From the IMG/VR virus record IMGVR_UViG_3300047499_000076, positions 1 to 25,847 of that record: a stretch of 25,847 nt of DNA; one strand, given 5' to 3'. This DNA is from a virus. The translations under genes and the position numbers were made by a program. Below the pieces are notes generated by a model. It worked only from the letters and a program-made list of their open reading frames with translations. It ran no database searches and was not told the DNA's origin. Below are positions 7,390-15,501 of this stretch, piece by piece (positions within the stretch are counted from its first letter, which is position 1; each line of letters opens with the position of its first letter).

Positions 7390-7671
7390 ATGTCCGAGAC
7401 AACCACGGCTGCCGCTGCGCCTGCGGCCGCCACCAGTTCGCCTGTGCTTACCGCCACGCCTGTTCTGGTCGCCAAACGCTCCATCGGTGGTTTCCTGAAA
7501 GGTCAGGTGATCTCCGACGCTGAAAAGATTGCCGCCCTCTCCGAGGGACTCCGTAAGCACTTTGTCGCCGCCGTCCATAACATCGAGGCGACCGCAGAAG
7601 CCGAGGAGGAAACCGTCGAAGAGAAAGTAGACGCCGCGGTGCACGCCGCGCTGGCTGCCGTCAAGGTCTGA
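7390..7671 (+). CDS. Small Ala-rich hypothetical protein
   Basis: This 93-residue protein has a GAGGAG ribosome binding site before its ATG at 7390. The N-terminal 28 residues are low-complexity Ala/Thr/Pro. A compact core of about 45 residues carries KRSIGGFLKGQVISD and a following helix, and the C-terminal 30 residues are an acidic helix rich in Glu, Val and Ala. There is no membrane segment. I do not recognise a family. It lies directly upstream of the sheath gene and is probably a minor structural or assembly protein. Confidence 0.65.
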   Translation: MSETTTAAAAPAAATSSPVLTATPVLVAKRSIGGFLKGQVISDAEKIAALSEGLRKHFVAAVHNIEATAEAEEETVEEKVDAAVHAALAAVKV

Positions 7672-7769
7672 TAGCGCACCGCCCGGGGCGCTGACGCCGG
7701 GCAACCCTACGAAAAAATTGCAGCCCATGAAGCGCCACCGGGTGACCGGAACTGGCGGGAGGAAAACTC

Positions 7770-9344
7770 ATGCCCTCGATCACCCAGTCCGGTGCACTGA
7801 ACACGACCGCTTTGGTGGTGCCGGATCTCTATGTGCAGATCGTGCCGCCCGCGATCACCAATTTGAATGGCGTCCCCACCAACCAGGTGGCTGTCGTCGG
7901 CACTGCTTCGTGGGGCCCGATCAACACCCCGGTGGTTGTCGGCGACATGGCCGGATACAATACCGCTTTCGGAAACCTGAAGGCCAGGAAATACGACATG
8001 GGCACTCCGATCGCCACGGCGATCCAGCAGGGCGCTTCGAACTTCCTGTGCTCGCGTGTGACCGACGCCACGGATGTCGCCGCAACTGCGACTGACCTCA
8101 ACAACTGCCTGACGCTTACCGGGCTGCACACGGGCTCCTACATCAACGGCTGCAAGCTGACGATTTCGGCGGGGTCCAAGGTCAATACGTGGCGCGCCGT
8201 GTTCAGCCCGCCTGTTGGCGTGCCTGAGCTTTACGACAACATCCCTGGCACGGCGAACGCCTTCTGGGTAAATCTCGCGGCCGCGATCAACAACGGTATC
8301 GCCAACACGAGCAGGCTGGCCTCGGCATGGCTGGTGGCCACCGCAGGTGCGGGCACCACCGCGCCGGCGGCGGCGACCTACACTCTGGCCGGGGGCACCG
8401 ACGGTGCCAGTGGAGTTACCGCGGCGACGCTGGTAGGCAACAATGGTTCTCCGCGCACCGGGATTTACGTGTTCGCCAACTCCTCGGCATCCCTCCTTGT
8501 TGTTTCGGATGCCGATGACAGCACGCAGTTCACCACAATCGACCCGTTCGCGCTCGCCGAGGGCATGTACGCGATCCAGGTATTGCCGTCGGGCACCACC
8601 ATTGCCGAGGCGGTGACCGCGAAGCAGACGGCCGGTCTCGACAGCTACGCGACAAAGCTCATGCACGGCGACTGGCTGCTGTGGAATGACCCGGTAAACG
8701 GGTATCGGCGTTTCGTCAGCCCGCAGGGATTTGTGGCTGGCCGTCTCGCAAACCTTTCGCCCGAACAGAGCTCGCTGAACAAACAGCTCTACGGCATCAT
8801 CGGATCTGAAACCTCAGGCGAAGTCGGGAATGGCCAGCTGGCGACGTACAGCACGGCAGAACTGCAGCAGCTGTTCCAGGCCGGGATCGACGTCATCACC
8901 AACCCCATTCCGCGCGGTGCCATGTGGGGTGTCCGAGGAGGCATCAACTCGTCTTCCAATTCAGCGGTTAACGGTGACAATTATACTCGCCTGACCAACT
9001 ACATCACCGAGACCATCGCGGCTGGTGAAGGCCAGTATGTCGGTGATGTCGTGGATTCCGCCTACCTGACCACGGTGGAAACCGTTCAGACCACGCTGTT
9101 CTCAAACATGTATGCGGTCGGCATGATCGGAAGCGTGGATGGCAGCCTGCCATTCTCCGTAACCTGCAACACGACAAACAACCCGGCGACACAGCTTCAG
9201 GACGATATCGTGCAATGCGATATCGCGGTCAGGTATTCGCCCATCAATGCGAAGTTCATCGTGAACATCCAGGGCGGACAGACTGTCAGCATTACGCCGC
9301 AGTCGCTCGGCACTTCAGGATACGGCACCGCTTCGCCGATCTAA
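7770..9344 (+). CDS. Tail sheath protein
   Basis: This 524-residue protein has a GGGAGGA ribosome binding site. The N-terminus (VPDLYVQIVPPAITNLNGVPTNQVAVVGTASWGPINTPV) is typical of contractile tail sheaths: a short beta-strand arm, then VGTASWGP, the usual start of the first domain. Middle domains contain Gly/Thr-rich insertions, and the C-terminal part (YTRLTNYITETI...GQYVGDVVDS...) fits the conserved sheath domain that builds the helical lattice. The sheath contracts on infection and drives the tube through the cell envelope, so its presence shows a myovirus-type particle. The length lies in the usual sheath range. It is followed by a hairpin and the tube gene, the standard order. Confidence 0.87.
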   Translation: MPSITQSGALNTTALVVPDLYVQIVPPAITNLNGVPTNQVAVVGTASWGPINTPVVVGDMAGYNTAFGNLKARKYDMGTPIATAIQQGASNFLCSRVTDATDVAATATDLNNCLTLTGLHTGSYINGCKLTISAGSKVNTWRAVFSPPVGVPELYDNIPGTANAFWVNLAAAINNGIANTSRLASAWLVATAGAGTTAPAAATYTLAGGTDGASGVTAATLVGNNGSPRTGIYVFANSSASLLVVSDADDSTQFTTIDPFALAEGMYAIQVLPSGTTIAEAVTAKQTAGLDSYATKLMHGDWLLWNDPVNGYRRFVSPQGFVAGRLANLSPEQSSLNKQLYGIIGSETSGEVGNGQLATYSTAELQQLFQAGIDVITNPIPRGAMWGVRGGINSSSNSAVNGDNYTRLTNYITETIAAGEGQYVGDVVDSAYLTTVETVQTTLFSNMYAVGMIGSVDGSLPFSVTCNTTNNPATQLQDDIVQCDIAVRYSPINAKFIVNIQGGQTVSITPQSLGTSGYGTASPI

Positions 9345-9365
9345 TCATCCACTGACCCACCCAGC

Positions 9366-9391
9366 AAAGGCTTCCTCAGGGAGGCCTTTTT
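9366..9391 (+). terminator. Terminator-like hairpin between sheath and tube genes
   Basis: Arms AAAGGCTTCC (9366-9375) and GGAGGCCTTT (9380-9389) pair over 10 positions with one G-U, around a four-base TCAG loop, followed by further T. The structure lies 21 bases after the sheath stop and 19 before the tube start, leaving almost no room for a new promoter. Partial termination or 3'-end stabilisation of the sheath message is possible. Confidence 0.65.
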
Positions 9392-9409
9392 GATTTCAGG
9401 AGAAACTCC

Positions 9410-9841
9410 ATGTCCGTCATTCCGTGGGTCATTGGTAAATCTTACCGTGCCCAGATCGTCACCGCGCTCGGCGTGCTCATCGTGCCGAACGTGACAGGCA
9501 TTCATCAGAAGCAGGAGAGGAAAAAGGTTGTCAGCGATCCGCTGAACGCCCCGCCGCAGCACGCCAGTTTCCCGCAGGGATGGACTGTCGGCATCGATTT
9601 TGACCGGACGGACAACACCGTCGACGCCTATTTTGCCGCCGAGGAAACCAACTTCTGGAACGGTGGGCAGGTTCTGAACGGCACGCTGTACGTCTACATC
9701 ACTGAGGTAGACGGCAGCCAGAGCCGCTACATGTTCAACAACTGCGCGTTTTCCTACGACGACGCGGGCACCGCCAAGGGCGTCGATAAAGTGTCGTGCA
9801 AAATTAGCGCGATGGCGTCCACACGCACTGCCCTCCAGTAA
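9410..9841 (+). CDS. Tail tube protein
   Basis: This 143-residue protein has a CAGGAGA ribosome binding site. It contains VTALGVLIVPNVTGIHQKQERKKV, FPQGWTVGIDFDRTDNTVDAYFAAEET and a C-terminal FNNCAFSYDDAGTAKGVDKVSCKISAMAS segment. The last matches the strand pattern of tube proteins, where a polar Asn/Asp turn is followed by the final strand. The size and the position directly after the sheath are those of the inner-tube gene of myoviruses. It would form stacked hexameric rings around the tape measure. I rate the tube call likely from context and moderate from sequence. Confidence 0.72.
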   Translation: MSVIPWVIGKSYRAQIVTALGVLIVPNVTGIHQKQERKKVVSDPLNAPPQHASFPQGWTVGIDFDRTDNTVDAYFAAEETNFWNGGQVLNGTLYVYITEVDGSQSRYMFNNCAFSYDDAGTAKGVDKVSCKISAMASTRTALQ

Positions 9842-9887
9842 TCCACCCCAACTGATCGCCGCCTGATGGCGCGCGCGGAGAAAAACC

Positions 9888-10253
9888 ATGCCCGAGACAA
9901 CCGAAAAGCCCGACACGGGCATTGTGGTCACCAAGAATACCGACGGTACGACATCCGTCAGCTTTGACTTCGGCAAGCGCACCCTTGTCGTGAAAGAACT
10001 CGACCCGTTCGATATGTTCGACTTTTTCGAAGCTGTTGGAGAGCAAGTCGAGAATAAGCTGTGGATGGGGATGGCGCGCATTGTCTGCGCCGTGACCATG
10101 CTCGACGGCCAGCCGATCATCCCCCCGAAGAATAAGATCGAGATCAAGGCGATGTCGCGCCGCCTCGGTCACGTCGGAATTGGCGCCGCAGCGGAAGGTA
10201 TCCAGGCCGGACGCGCTGGTGATGGAGCGGATCTCACAGTCGCAAAAAACTGA
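9888..10253 (+). CDS. Tail assembly chaperone, short form
   Basis: This 121-residue acidic/neutral protein has a GGAG ribosome binding site. It has an N-terminal beta-rich stretch (IVVTKNTDGTTSVSFDFGKRTLVVKEL) and then a helical region (DPFDMFDFFEAVGEQVENKLWMGMARIVCAV). The arrangement resembles lambda gpG-type chaperones that bind the tape measure during tail assembly. It stops with TGA directly after a slippery heptamer, so a minority of ribosomes should continue in the -1 frame to make the long form. Position between tube and tape measure genes is the standard location. Confidence 0.75.
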   Translation: MPETTEKPDTGIVVTKNTDGTTSVSFDFGKRTLVVKELDPFDMFDFFEAVGEQVENKLWMGMARIVCAVTMLDGQPIIPPKNKIEIKAMSRRLGHVGIGAAAEGIQAGRAGDGADLTVAKN

Positions 10254-10441
10254 GCCGCCACCCGGCATGGCGGGACGGCTGGTATCTGGTCATGAAAGGC
10301 GGTGCGCCGCCTGAATTGGTCTTCGGCCAGCGCGACCGGCCGCTTTCCCCCACCCAGCGAAAAGCCGCTGTGGTCACCGTGGGCGAGCTGCTGGGTGGCG
10401 AATTCCTCTGGGACGAAAATGCCTGGAAGGCGCGGGAGTAA
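9888..10441 (+). CDS. Tail assembly chaperone, -1 frameshift long form (gpGT-like)
   Basis: The -1 frame continues from the slippery site at 10244-10250 with LSRHPAWRDGWYLVMKGG and stops at TAA 10439-10441, adding 63 residues for a product of about 184. The extension carries several Trp and Tyr codons and no good start of its own, so it is best explained as the second half of a G/GT-type fusion. In lambda and many myoviruses the two forms are made at a fixed ratio and both are needed for tail assembly. I see the heptamer, the stop and the downstream open frame directly; actual frameshifting is inferred. Confidence 0.75.
10244..10273 (+). promoter_or_regulatory. Programmed -1 ribosomal frameshift signal
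   Basis: AAAAAAC (10244-10250) is aligned to the zero frame as A AAA AAC, immediately before the TGA at 10251. Four bases downstream, CCGCCA (10255-10260) pairs perfectly with TGGCGG (10268-10273) around a 7-base loop. This is the usual slippery site plus stimulatory stem, at close spacing. Confidence 0.8.
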
Positions 10442-10447
10442 TAGTCG

Positions 10448-10954
10448 ATGGCACTATCCTTCTCGTCTCCCAAAGCGTTTGCGGAATTTCTGGCCTCCGC
10501 TGCGGAGAACTCCCAGAAATCCGCCGTGGAAGCCATGTCCGAAGGCGGCGCTGCCCTCCGCGATATGGTGAAGGCATCGATCGGACAGGAAGGCAATCCG
10601 GGCTGGGCACCGCTTTCCGACGCGACGATGGAGGGATTCTACCACCAGGCGGGCTTCCGCATCCCGGGTAAGACCGAACTCGGTTACGGCCCCGGCCAGC
10701 AACCTCTGCTCCGGGACGGTGAACTTCGTGACTCCTATGTCTACGAAATGGAAAAAGAGGACGGGAAATTCACGGTTTCGGTCGGGTCCGACATGAAGCT
10801 GGCCGCATGGCAAGAAATGGGCACACCGGATGCGGTCTACCCAATTCCGCCACGGCCGGTGCTTGGTGCCGTGTTCGCCCAGCATGGCGAAGAGGTGGTC
10901 GATCGCGTGGCCGCCAGGATCATCGACGCGCTTATCGGCGGACAACTCGTGTGA
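10448..10954 (+). CDS. HK97 gp10-like / virion-morphogenesis-like tail protein
   Basis: This 168-residue protein starts a few bases after the chaperone long-form stop. The N-terminus is a long helix (FAEFLASAAENSQKSAVEAMSEGGAALRDMVKASIG). The C-terminal half has LLRDGELRDSYVYEM, VGSDMKLAAWQEMGTPDAVYPIPPRPVLG and a terminal helix. The RDSY...VGS...EMGT...PPRPVLG order is typical of HK97-gp10 / gpG-type proteins that complete the neck or tail. Finding it between the chaperone and the tape measure is less usual than beside the connector genes. It may stabilise the upper tail or act during its assembly. Confidence 0.65.
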   Translation: MALSFSSPKAFAEFLASAAENSQKSAVEAMSEGGAALRDMVKASIGQEGNPGWAPLSDATMEGFYHQAGFRIPGKTELGYGPGQQPLLRDGELRDSYVYEMEKEDGKFTVSVGSDMKLAAWQEMGTPDAVYPIPPRPVLGAVFAQHGEEVVDRVAARIIDALIGGQLV

Positions 10955-10966
10955 TGGGGATCTGAA

Positions 10967-13267
10967 ATGACGATCCAGGCATTCGAAATTGAAGCCACGA
11001 TGGAGCTCAAGAGCGCTATCCCGGATACGGTGCGCAAGCTCATTGAGCAGTTTGACCAGTTCAACACCGCGATCGAGGAGAGTGGTGCGAAGGCGGAAGC
11101 CTTCATTAAGAACTTCGAGAAGCTATCCGAAATGGCTAGTCAGATGGCGAGGCTTGCGACTGCGGCCAAGCGCGTTGGAGATAATTCCGAAAAGTCCGCC
11201 GAAAAATTCAAGTCGTCCCAGGATGCTATGATCTCGGCTTCTACGGCTATGGCAGACGGGGTTGATAAATCAGCCGATAAAGTTGTTGAAGCTGCAAAAA
11301 GAGCGGCGGAAGGGTGGAAGCAAGCCGCAGACGACACGCGATCGATGAGGTTCGGCCCAGGGGGTGGCGGTGCTGGTTCCGGAAAGTCCGGTCATGGCCC
11401 GGACATGATGGATATCGGCATGCGTGCTGGCATCGTGGGTGCCGCCATCCTAGAGCCCGCGAAAGGTATGGCAGAACGTTCGCTTGACTGGCAGAAGGAG
11501 GTCACCAAGCTCCAGTTCACAAATGGCTATTCCGACGACATGATCTCCAATGTCCAGGAAAAGGCAATGGAGATCTCCAAAGCCACTAATGTTCCTCCTG
11601 TGGAAGTCCTCAAGATATACGCCGATAACAAGGCGATCATGGGGGACATGCAGAAGAATTCAGATGGAACCTTCAAGGCCAATGACGCCGATCTGATGTC
11701 TGTTCTGCCGCAGATGGCCACAGGTTTCCAGGCCCTGCACGCGATCGGCATCAATAACGGAGCTTCCGAAGACGCGATCCAGAACGTTTTCCAGGCGCTC
11801 GACCTGATGGGCCATCTATATGACGAAAAAGGCCACAAAGACGTGCCTGGATTTACCGACTACATGTATCGTATGATCCAGACTGCGGTCCAGACCAACT
11901 TCCGGGCAAGTCCGGAGCAATATAAAGCAATGGCCAAAACTGGCGGCTTTGCGTCTATGACTGGAGACAAGCACTTCATCTACGGTGAACTGCCATACCT
12001 GCTAAGCGCAGAGGGTGGCGCACGCATCGGCACTGAAGAAATGGCGACCTACGCAGAGCTTCAGCACGGCACCATGACCAAGACCATGTATGCTCACCTT
12101 CAGAGTGTCGGATTGCTCGACAAGAAGGCTGTCTGGGACCACAACCATGTTCCGGACATGGAGAAGCACCTTCCGAAGGGCACCTTCAAGGAACTCCAGG
12201 ACGACCCCATCCGCTTTGTGCACGACGTAATGCTGCCTTTGGCCAAATCCTATGTTCAGAAGCACAACCCGGGTAAGAAATTCACCGAAGAGGAACTCAT
12301 CCGGGCGGCGGCGAAGGAGTTGGCCGACGAGGCTTCAAGGCAGACCGGTCAGCGCTTCTTCGTGCACTCCGACCTGATGTATGATGCAATCCAGCGTGAG
12401 GGCCTCAACATCGATGCAGGCAAATCGCCCGCGCAGGATATGGCGATCTACAACAAGTCGGTGCCCGGTAAGATCGACGGATTGGAGTCGGCTTATGACC
12501 GTCTCGCCATCACGCTCGGCAATAACCTCATGAAAGATGCGGTCAAAGTCCTAGACCTTCTCACAAGCGCCCTCAACAAGATGGCAGACTGGGCTGCGAA
12601 AAACCCGGAGACGGCAAAGCGCGTAGAAGAAGTCGTTGTCGGTCTAGGTCTTCTTTCAACCGCAATTGCGGGTGTATCCATGGCGCTTTGGGGCGCTGGC
12701 GGTTTCGTCACGCTCGCCGGGCTTGCCGCAAAGGGTGGCGGAAAAGTCCTGGGTGCGCCGGGTGTCGCGATCGAAACGGTGGCAGACGGCCTCATCGGAC
12801 AGAAGATCGCGCAGGCCCTGCCCTGGGGTGCACGGCTGGCATCCCGGGCAGCCCTTCCGCTTGCGGCGGGTTACGCGGTGCACGAGCTCGATGCCAATGA
12901 CAACTCGGGCTACTACATGGACAAGTATGTCCCTGGTGCCGGGTGGCTCGATGACTTTGCCTACCGGAAGACCGGCGGTGCAGTAGGTCACCCGCTTGGC
13001 TGGACTGATGCTGTGCCTACATCGAACGGCGCGCCTGGAACACCGGGCGGCAGCACTCCATCCGGTCCGGTGCCCGTAAAGGTGTCGGACACACTGCTTG
13101 TCAAGGTGGTGAACGCCGGAGAAGTCGGTGCCGCCGCCGGGAATGCCGCCGCCAACGGCACGGTATCCCGGCTGACCAACGCGTTGTCGGCACCCCCCAC
13201 AGGCGCATCGGCCCCAAGCGACAGAAGCGTGCCGACTTACCCCGGCACACCGATGCCCGCCCACTAA
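10967..13267 (+). CDS. Tape measure protein
   Basis: This 766-residue protein is the longest in the window. Residues 1-130 are a helical coiled-coil stretch with many Lys/Glu/Ala/Ser and repeating hydrophobics. A Gly-rich linker (about 129-144) follows, then a large helical body, hydrophobic segments near 555-600 (VVGLGLLSTAIAGVSMALW) that could insert into the host membrane on DNA entry, and a Pro/Gly/Thr-rich C-terminus. This is the usual make-up of a tape measure, whose length sets tail length: about 0.15 nm per residue suggests a tail of around 110 nm. The gene follows the chaperone pair and precedes the baseplate genes, as expected. Confidence 0.85.
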   Translation: MTIQAFEIEATMELKSAIPDTVRKLIEQFDQFNTAIEESGAKAEAFIKNFEKLSEMASQMARLATAAKRVGDNSEKSAEKFKSSQDAMISASTAMADGVDKSADKVVEAAKRAAEGWKQAADDTRSMRFGPGGGGAGSGKSGHGPDMMDIGMRAGIVGAAILEPAKGMAERSLDWQKEVTKLQFTNGYSDDMISNVQEKAMEISKATNVPPVEVLKIYADNKAIMGDMQKNSDGTFKANDADLMSVLPQMATGFQALHAIGINNGASEDAIQNVFQALDLMGHLYDEKGHKDVPGFTDYMYRMIQTAVQTNFRASPEQYKAMAKTGGFASMTGDKHFIYGELPYLLSAEGGARIGTEEMATYAELQHGTMTKTMYAHLQSVGLLDKKAVWDHNHVPDMEKHLPKGTFKELQDDPIRFVHDVMLPLAKSYVQKHNPGKKFTEEELIRAAAKELADEASRQTGQRFFVHSDLMYDAIQREGLNIDAGKSPAQDMAIYNKSVPGKIDGLESAYDRLAITLGNNLMKDAVKVLDLLTSALNKMADWAAKNPETAKRVEEVVVGLGLLSTAIAGVSMALWGAGGFVTLAGLAAKGGGKVLGAPGVAIETVADGLIGQKIAQALPWGARLASRAALPLAAGYAVHELDANDNSGYYMDKYVPGAGWLDDFAYRKTGGAVGHPLGWTDAVPTSNGAPGTPGGSTPSGPVPVKVSDTLLVKVVNAGEVGAAAGNAAANGTVSRLTNALSAPPTGASAPSDRSVPTYPGTPMPAH

Positions 13268-13285
13268 ACCCGGGAGACCACCGAC

Positions 13286-14065
13286 ATGAGCGGAACCCTC
13301 AGCGGAGCCCCGGTGACGCTGGGGTCCGTCACGTTCACCGGGTTTGAAATTCCGGACAGCATGCCCTTCGGCGGGCAAATGCAGACCACCGTCCACAAAC
13401 TTCCCGGCGGTGCTCGTGTCATCGACGCGATGGGCCCCGACCCGCGCGACATCGAGTTCAGCGGGAAAATTCTCGGTCCGCTCGCAGCCCCTCGGGCACG
13501 CCAGATCGACGCCATCCGGCTGGCCGGACAGCCTGTCGATCTCACGTGGGGGGATTTCTCGTTTTCCGTAGTCGTATCCGAGTTTACCCCGGATTACACC
13601 TACGGCGGCTTCATCATCCCGTACAAAATCAAATGCATCGTCATTCCCGATGTAAGCGACACCAGCACGCCGGATCTCGCGTCGCAGACCGTCAGTGACG
13701 CGCAGGCGACCACCTCTCTCCCGGTGTTGCCCACCGACGCGCAGGAAGCATTCGCTCAGGTATTGCTGGCGATCCCGCCCGGCGCAGTTTTCGACCCACC
13801 CGGCGGGGCCGCGTTCAACCTTGCGATCGCCGCTGTGTCCGCCGCGGCGGGCGTCGTGGGGGCAGGACTGGTGTTCACGCAGTCAACTTTTGAACTCCAA
13901 GTGGTAGCTGCCGCCGCCGGCGGCAGCATGATCGGCGGCAGCGACGCGATGACGGCCGCCGCCGCGCTCACGGCGATGTCCGCGACCATGCAGGATTCCG
14001 CCATGTATTCGGCGGCTTCCGCATACAGCAGCCGCATGCTCTCCAACATGCTCTCGGGAGCCTGA
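13286..14065 (+). CDS. Putative baseplate/tail protein (Dit-like N-terminus)
   Basis: This 259-residue protein has a GGGAGA ribosome binding site. The N-terminal 130 residues carry a pattern seen in tail proteins that link tube and baseplate: FEIPDSMPFGGQMQTTVHKLPGG, then RVIDAMGPDPRDIEFSGKILGP, a helix (RARQIDAIRLAG) and strands ending FIIPYKIKCIVIPD. The C-terminal 120 residues are Ala/Met/Ser-rich and helical, possibly a hydrophobic tail segment. Position directly after the tape measure suggests a hub or initial baseplate component. I do not recognise an exact family. Confidence 0.6.
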   Translation: MSGTLSGAPVTLGSVTFTGFEIPDSMPFGGQMQTTVHKLPGGARVIDAMGPDPRDIEFSGKILGPLAAPRARQIDAIRLAGQPVDLTWGDFSFSVVVSEFTPDYTYGGFIIPYKIKCIVIPDVSDTSTPDLASQTVSDAQATTSLPVLPTDAQEAFAQVLLAIPPGAVFDPPGGAAFNLAIAAVSAAAGVVGAGLVFTQSTFELQVVAAAAGGSMIGGSDAMTAAAALTAMSATMQDSAMYSAASAYSSRMLSNMLSGA

Positions 14066-14069
14066 TGCT

Positions 14070-14258
14070 ATGCAAACGGTCACCGGAACATGGCCAACCC
14101 TTTTCCACGTGGCGGCCGCTTTCATGGGGGATGCCACACAGGCCATCAGGATCGCCCTTGAAAACGACATCGATGACATGTGGCTCGGCGGCGCACCGCT
14201 GACCCTGAGGGTTCCCGACCCGGATCCCGCACAGACCGGAGGTTTACCCCCACAATGA
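14070..14258 (+). CDS. Small LysM-like tail protein (gpX-type)
   Basis: This 62-residue protein contains a FMGDATQAIRIALENDIDDMWLGGAPLTLRVPDPDP stretch. The IA-x-EN-x-I-DD-x-WL-GG-x-LTL-x-VP form is typical of the short LysM-like proteins (P2 gpX) found in myovirus baseplates. It sits five bases after the preceding gene and its stop overlaps the start of the hub gene (ATGA), implying coupled translation. gpX-type proteins probably bind the baseplate hub or tail tube. The family call rests on size, motif and position. Confidence 0.68.
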   Translation: MQTVTGTWPTLFHVAAAFMGDATQAIRIALENDIDDMWLGGAPLTLRVPDPDPAQTGGLPPQ

Positions 14259-15451
14259 CAATCTCTGTAGGCCCCGCCGTATCCTCCGTTGTCCGCCAGC
14301 CGCGCTTCCGTGTGCTGGTCAACGGCAAAATCATGCGCGGATGCTACAAAGCCGATGTGCATTCCAACAACGCGCATAAGGCCTCCACCTTCAAAGTATC
14401 GTTGGCTTTGAACGCAGACCCACAATGCACTGCTTCGTGGTGGTCAAATTTCTCCGATGCGCCCGACGTGGACGTTCAGGCATCCTTCCTGCCGGTCCAG
14501 CAGACCACCGATGAGCCGCAGTGGTCCTACTACCTGGCACAAGGCGACGCCGCGGGCGGCTCCGCCGCTTGGGTATCCATGGTTCAGGGCAAAGTTGACC
14601 ACCTGCACCTCGACACCGTGCACGGAAACGTGGATCTCGATGGCCGTGATTACCTTGCGGCGCTCATCGACACGAAAACCAGGAAGGCCTGGACCAACCA
14701 GTCGGCTTCTGAGGTTGTCCAATCGATCGCCACGGAGCACGGCTTCACCGCAGATGTGACGCCAACCAAAGTCCCCGTGGGAAGCTATTACAAGTTGGAA
14801 CACGACAAGATCTCGCTGGACAGCACCAGCCGGACGCAGACCGAGATGGAAGTCCTCACGCAGCTCGCAAAATGGGCCTCGTATGACGTGTGGATGACCG
14901 GGAAGACCATTCATTTCCACCCGAGCGCCACCACGGATACCACTCCCTCCCTCGCGCTGACGATGCAGGACCGCTCGGTTGGCGCATACCCATACCCTGT
15001 CGTGCCCGTCACGGACGTTGTTTACGACCGCGATTACGCGCTCAAAAAGGATTTGAAGGTCACGGTCAAAACGTGGAACAGCAAACAGAAAGCTGGCCAT
15101 GTGGTGACATACCCGCCTGCGGCGAAAGCGGGCGCACAGGAATATACTTACGTTATCCCCGGCCTGTCGCCGGAGGCCGCGCTGGCCCGGGCTACCTCTC
15201 TGTATACCGAGATCGTCAAACACAGCCGCACGGTGGACATCACCATGCCGGGCGAGCTTTCCCTGACGGCGCAAAAAGTTGTCAAATTAATTGGCACGGG
15301 CACCGGAAAAGACGGGTTCGAGATGCCGATGTTTGTTGACGAGATCTCCAGGACCTGGGGTTGGGATTCCGGCATCGAACAGCACGTTCGCCTGAAAAAC
15401 CATTCGCCGCAGACCGCCGATGCTGCGGACGCGATGTCCGACTGTAGCTAA
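14255..15451 (+). CDS. Baseplate hub protein (gpD / Mu gpP / gp27-like)
   Basis: The product has 398 residues. I choose the ATG at 14255, which overlaps the previous stop as ATGA and has GGAGG upstream; the frame's extension to 14180 would overlap the LysM-like gene. The sequence runs PRFRVLVNGKIMRGCYKADVHSNNAHKASTFKVSL, a SMVQGKVDHLHLDTVHGNVDLDGRDYLAALIDTKT segment with the usual GRD-like motif, WTNQSASEVVQSIATEHGF, and ends with an ITMPGELSLTAQKVVKLIGTGTGKD segment. This order is characteristic of late-control-D/hub proteins that form the trimeric ring above the spike. It precedes the spike gene, which agrees. Confidence 0.8.
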   Translation: MTISVGPAVSSVVRQPRFRVLVNGKIMRGCYKADVHSNNAHKASTFKVSLALNADPQCTASWWSNFSDAPDVDVQASFLPVQQTTDEPQWSYYLAQGDAAGGSAAWVSMVQGKVDHLHLDTVHGNVDLDGRDYLAALIDTKTRKAWTNQSASEVVQSIATEHGFTADVTPTKVPVGSYYKLEHDKISLDSTSRTQTEMEVLTQLAKWASYDVWMTGKTIHFHPSATTDTTPSLALTMQDRSVGAYPYPVVPVTDVVYDRDYALKKDLKVTVKTWNSKQKAGHVVTYPPAAKAGAQEYTYVIPGLSPEAALARATSLYTEIVKHSRTVDITMPGELSLTAQKVVKLIGTGTGKDGFEMPMFVDEISRTWGWDSGIEQHVRLKNHSPQTADAADAMSDCS

Positions 15452-15501
15452 CTTCTTCTTGCTTGTTGCGCCAACACCGTGGTATTTTTGCGAGGCTGGA
15501 A

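Noticed and set aside
7681-7702. GCCCGG/CCGGGC hairpin before the sheath gene
   Set aside because: Only six pairs, a 10-base loop and no T tract, so not a convincing terminator.
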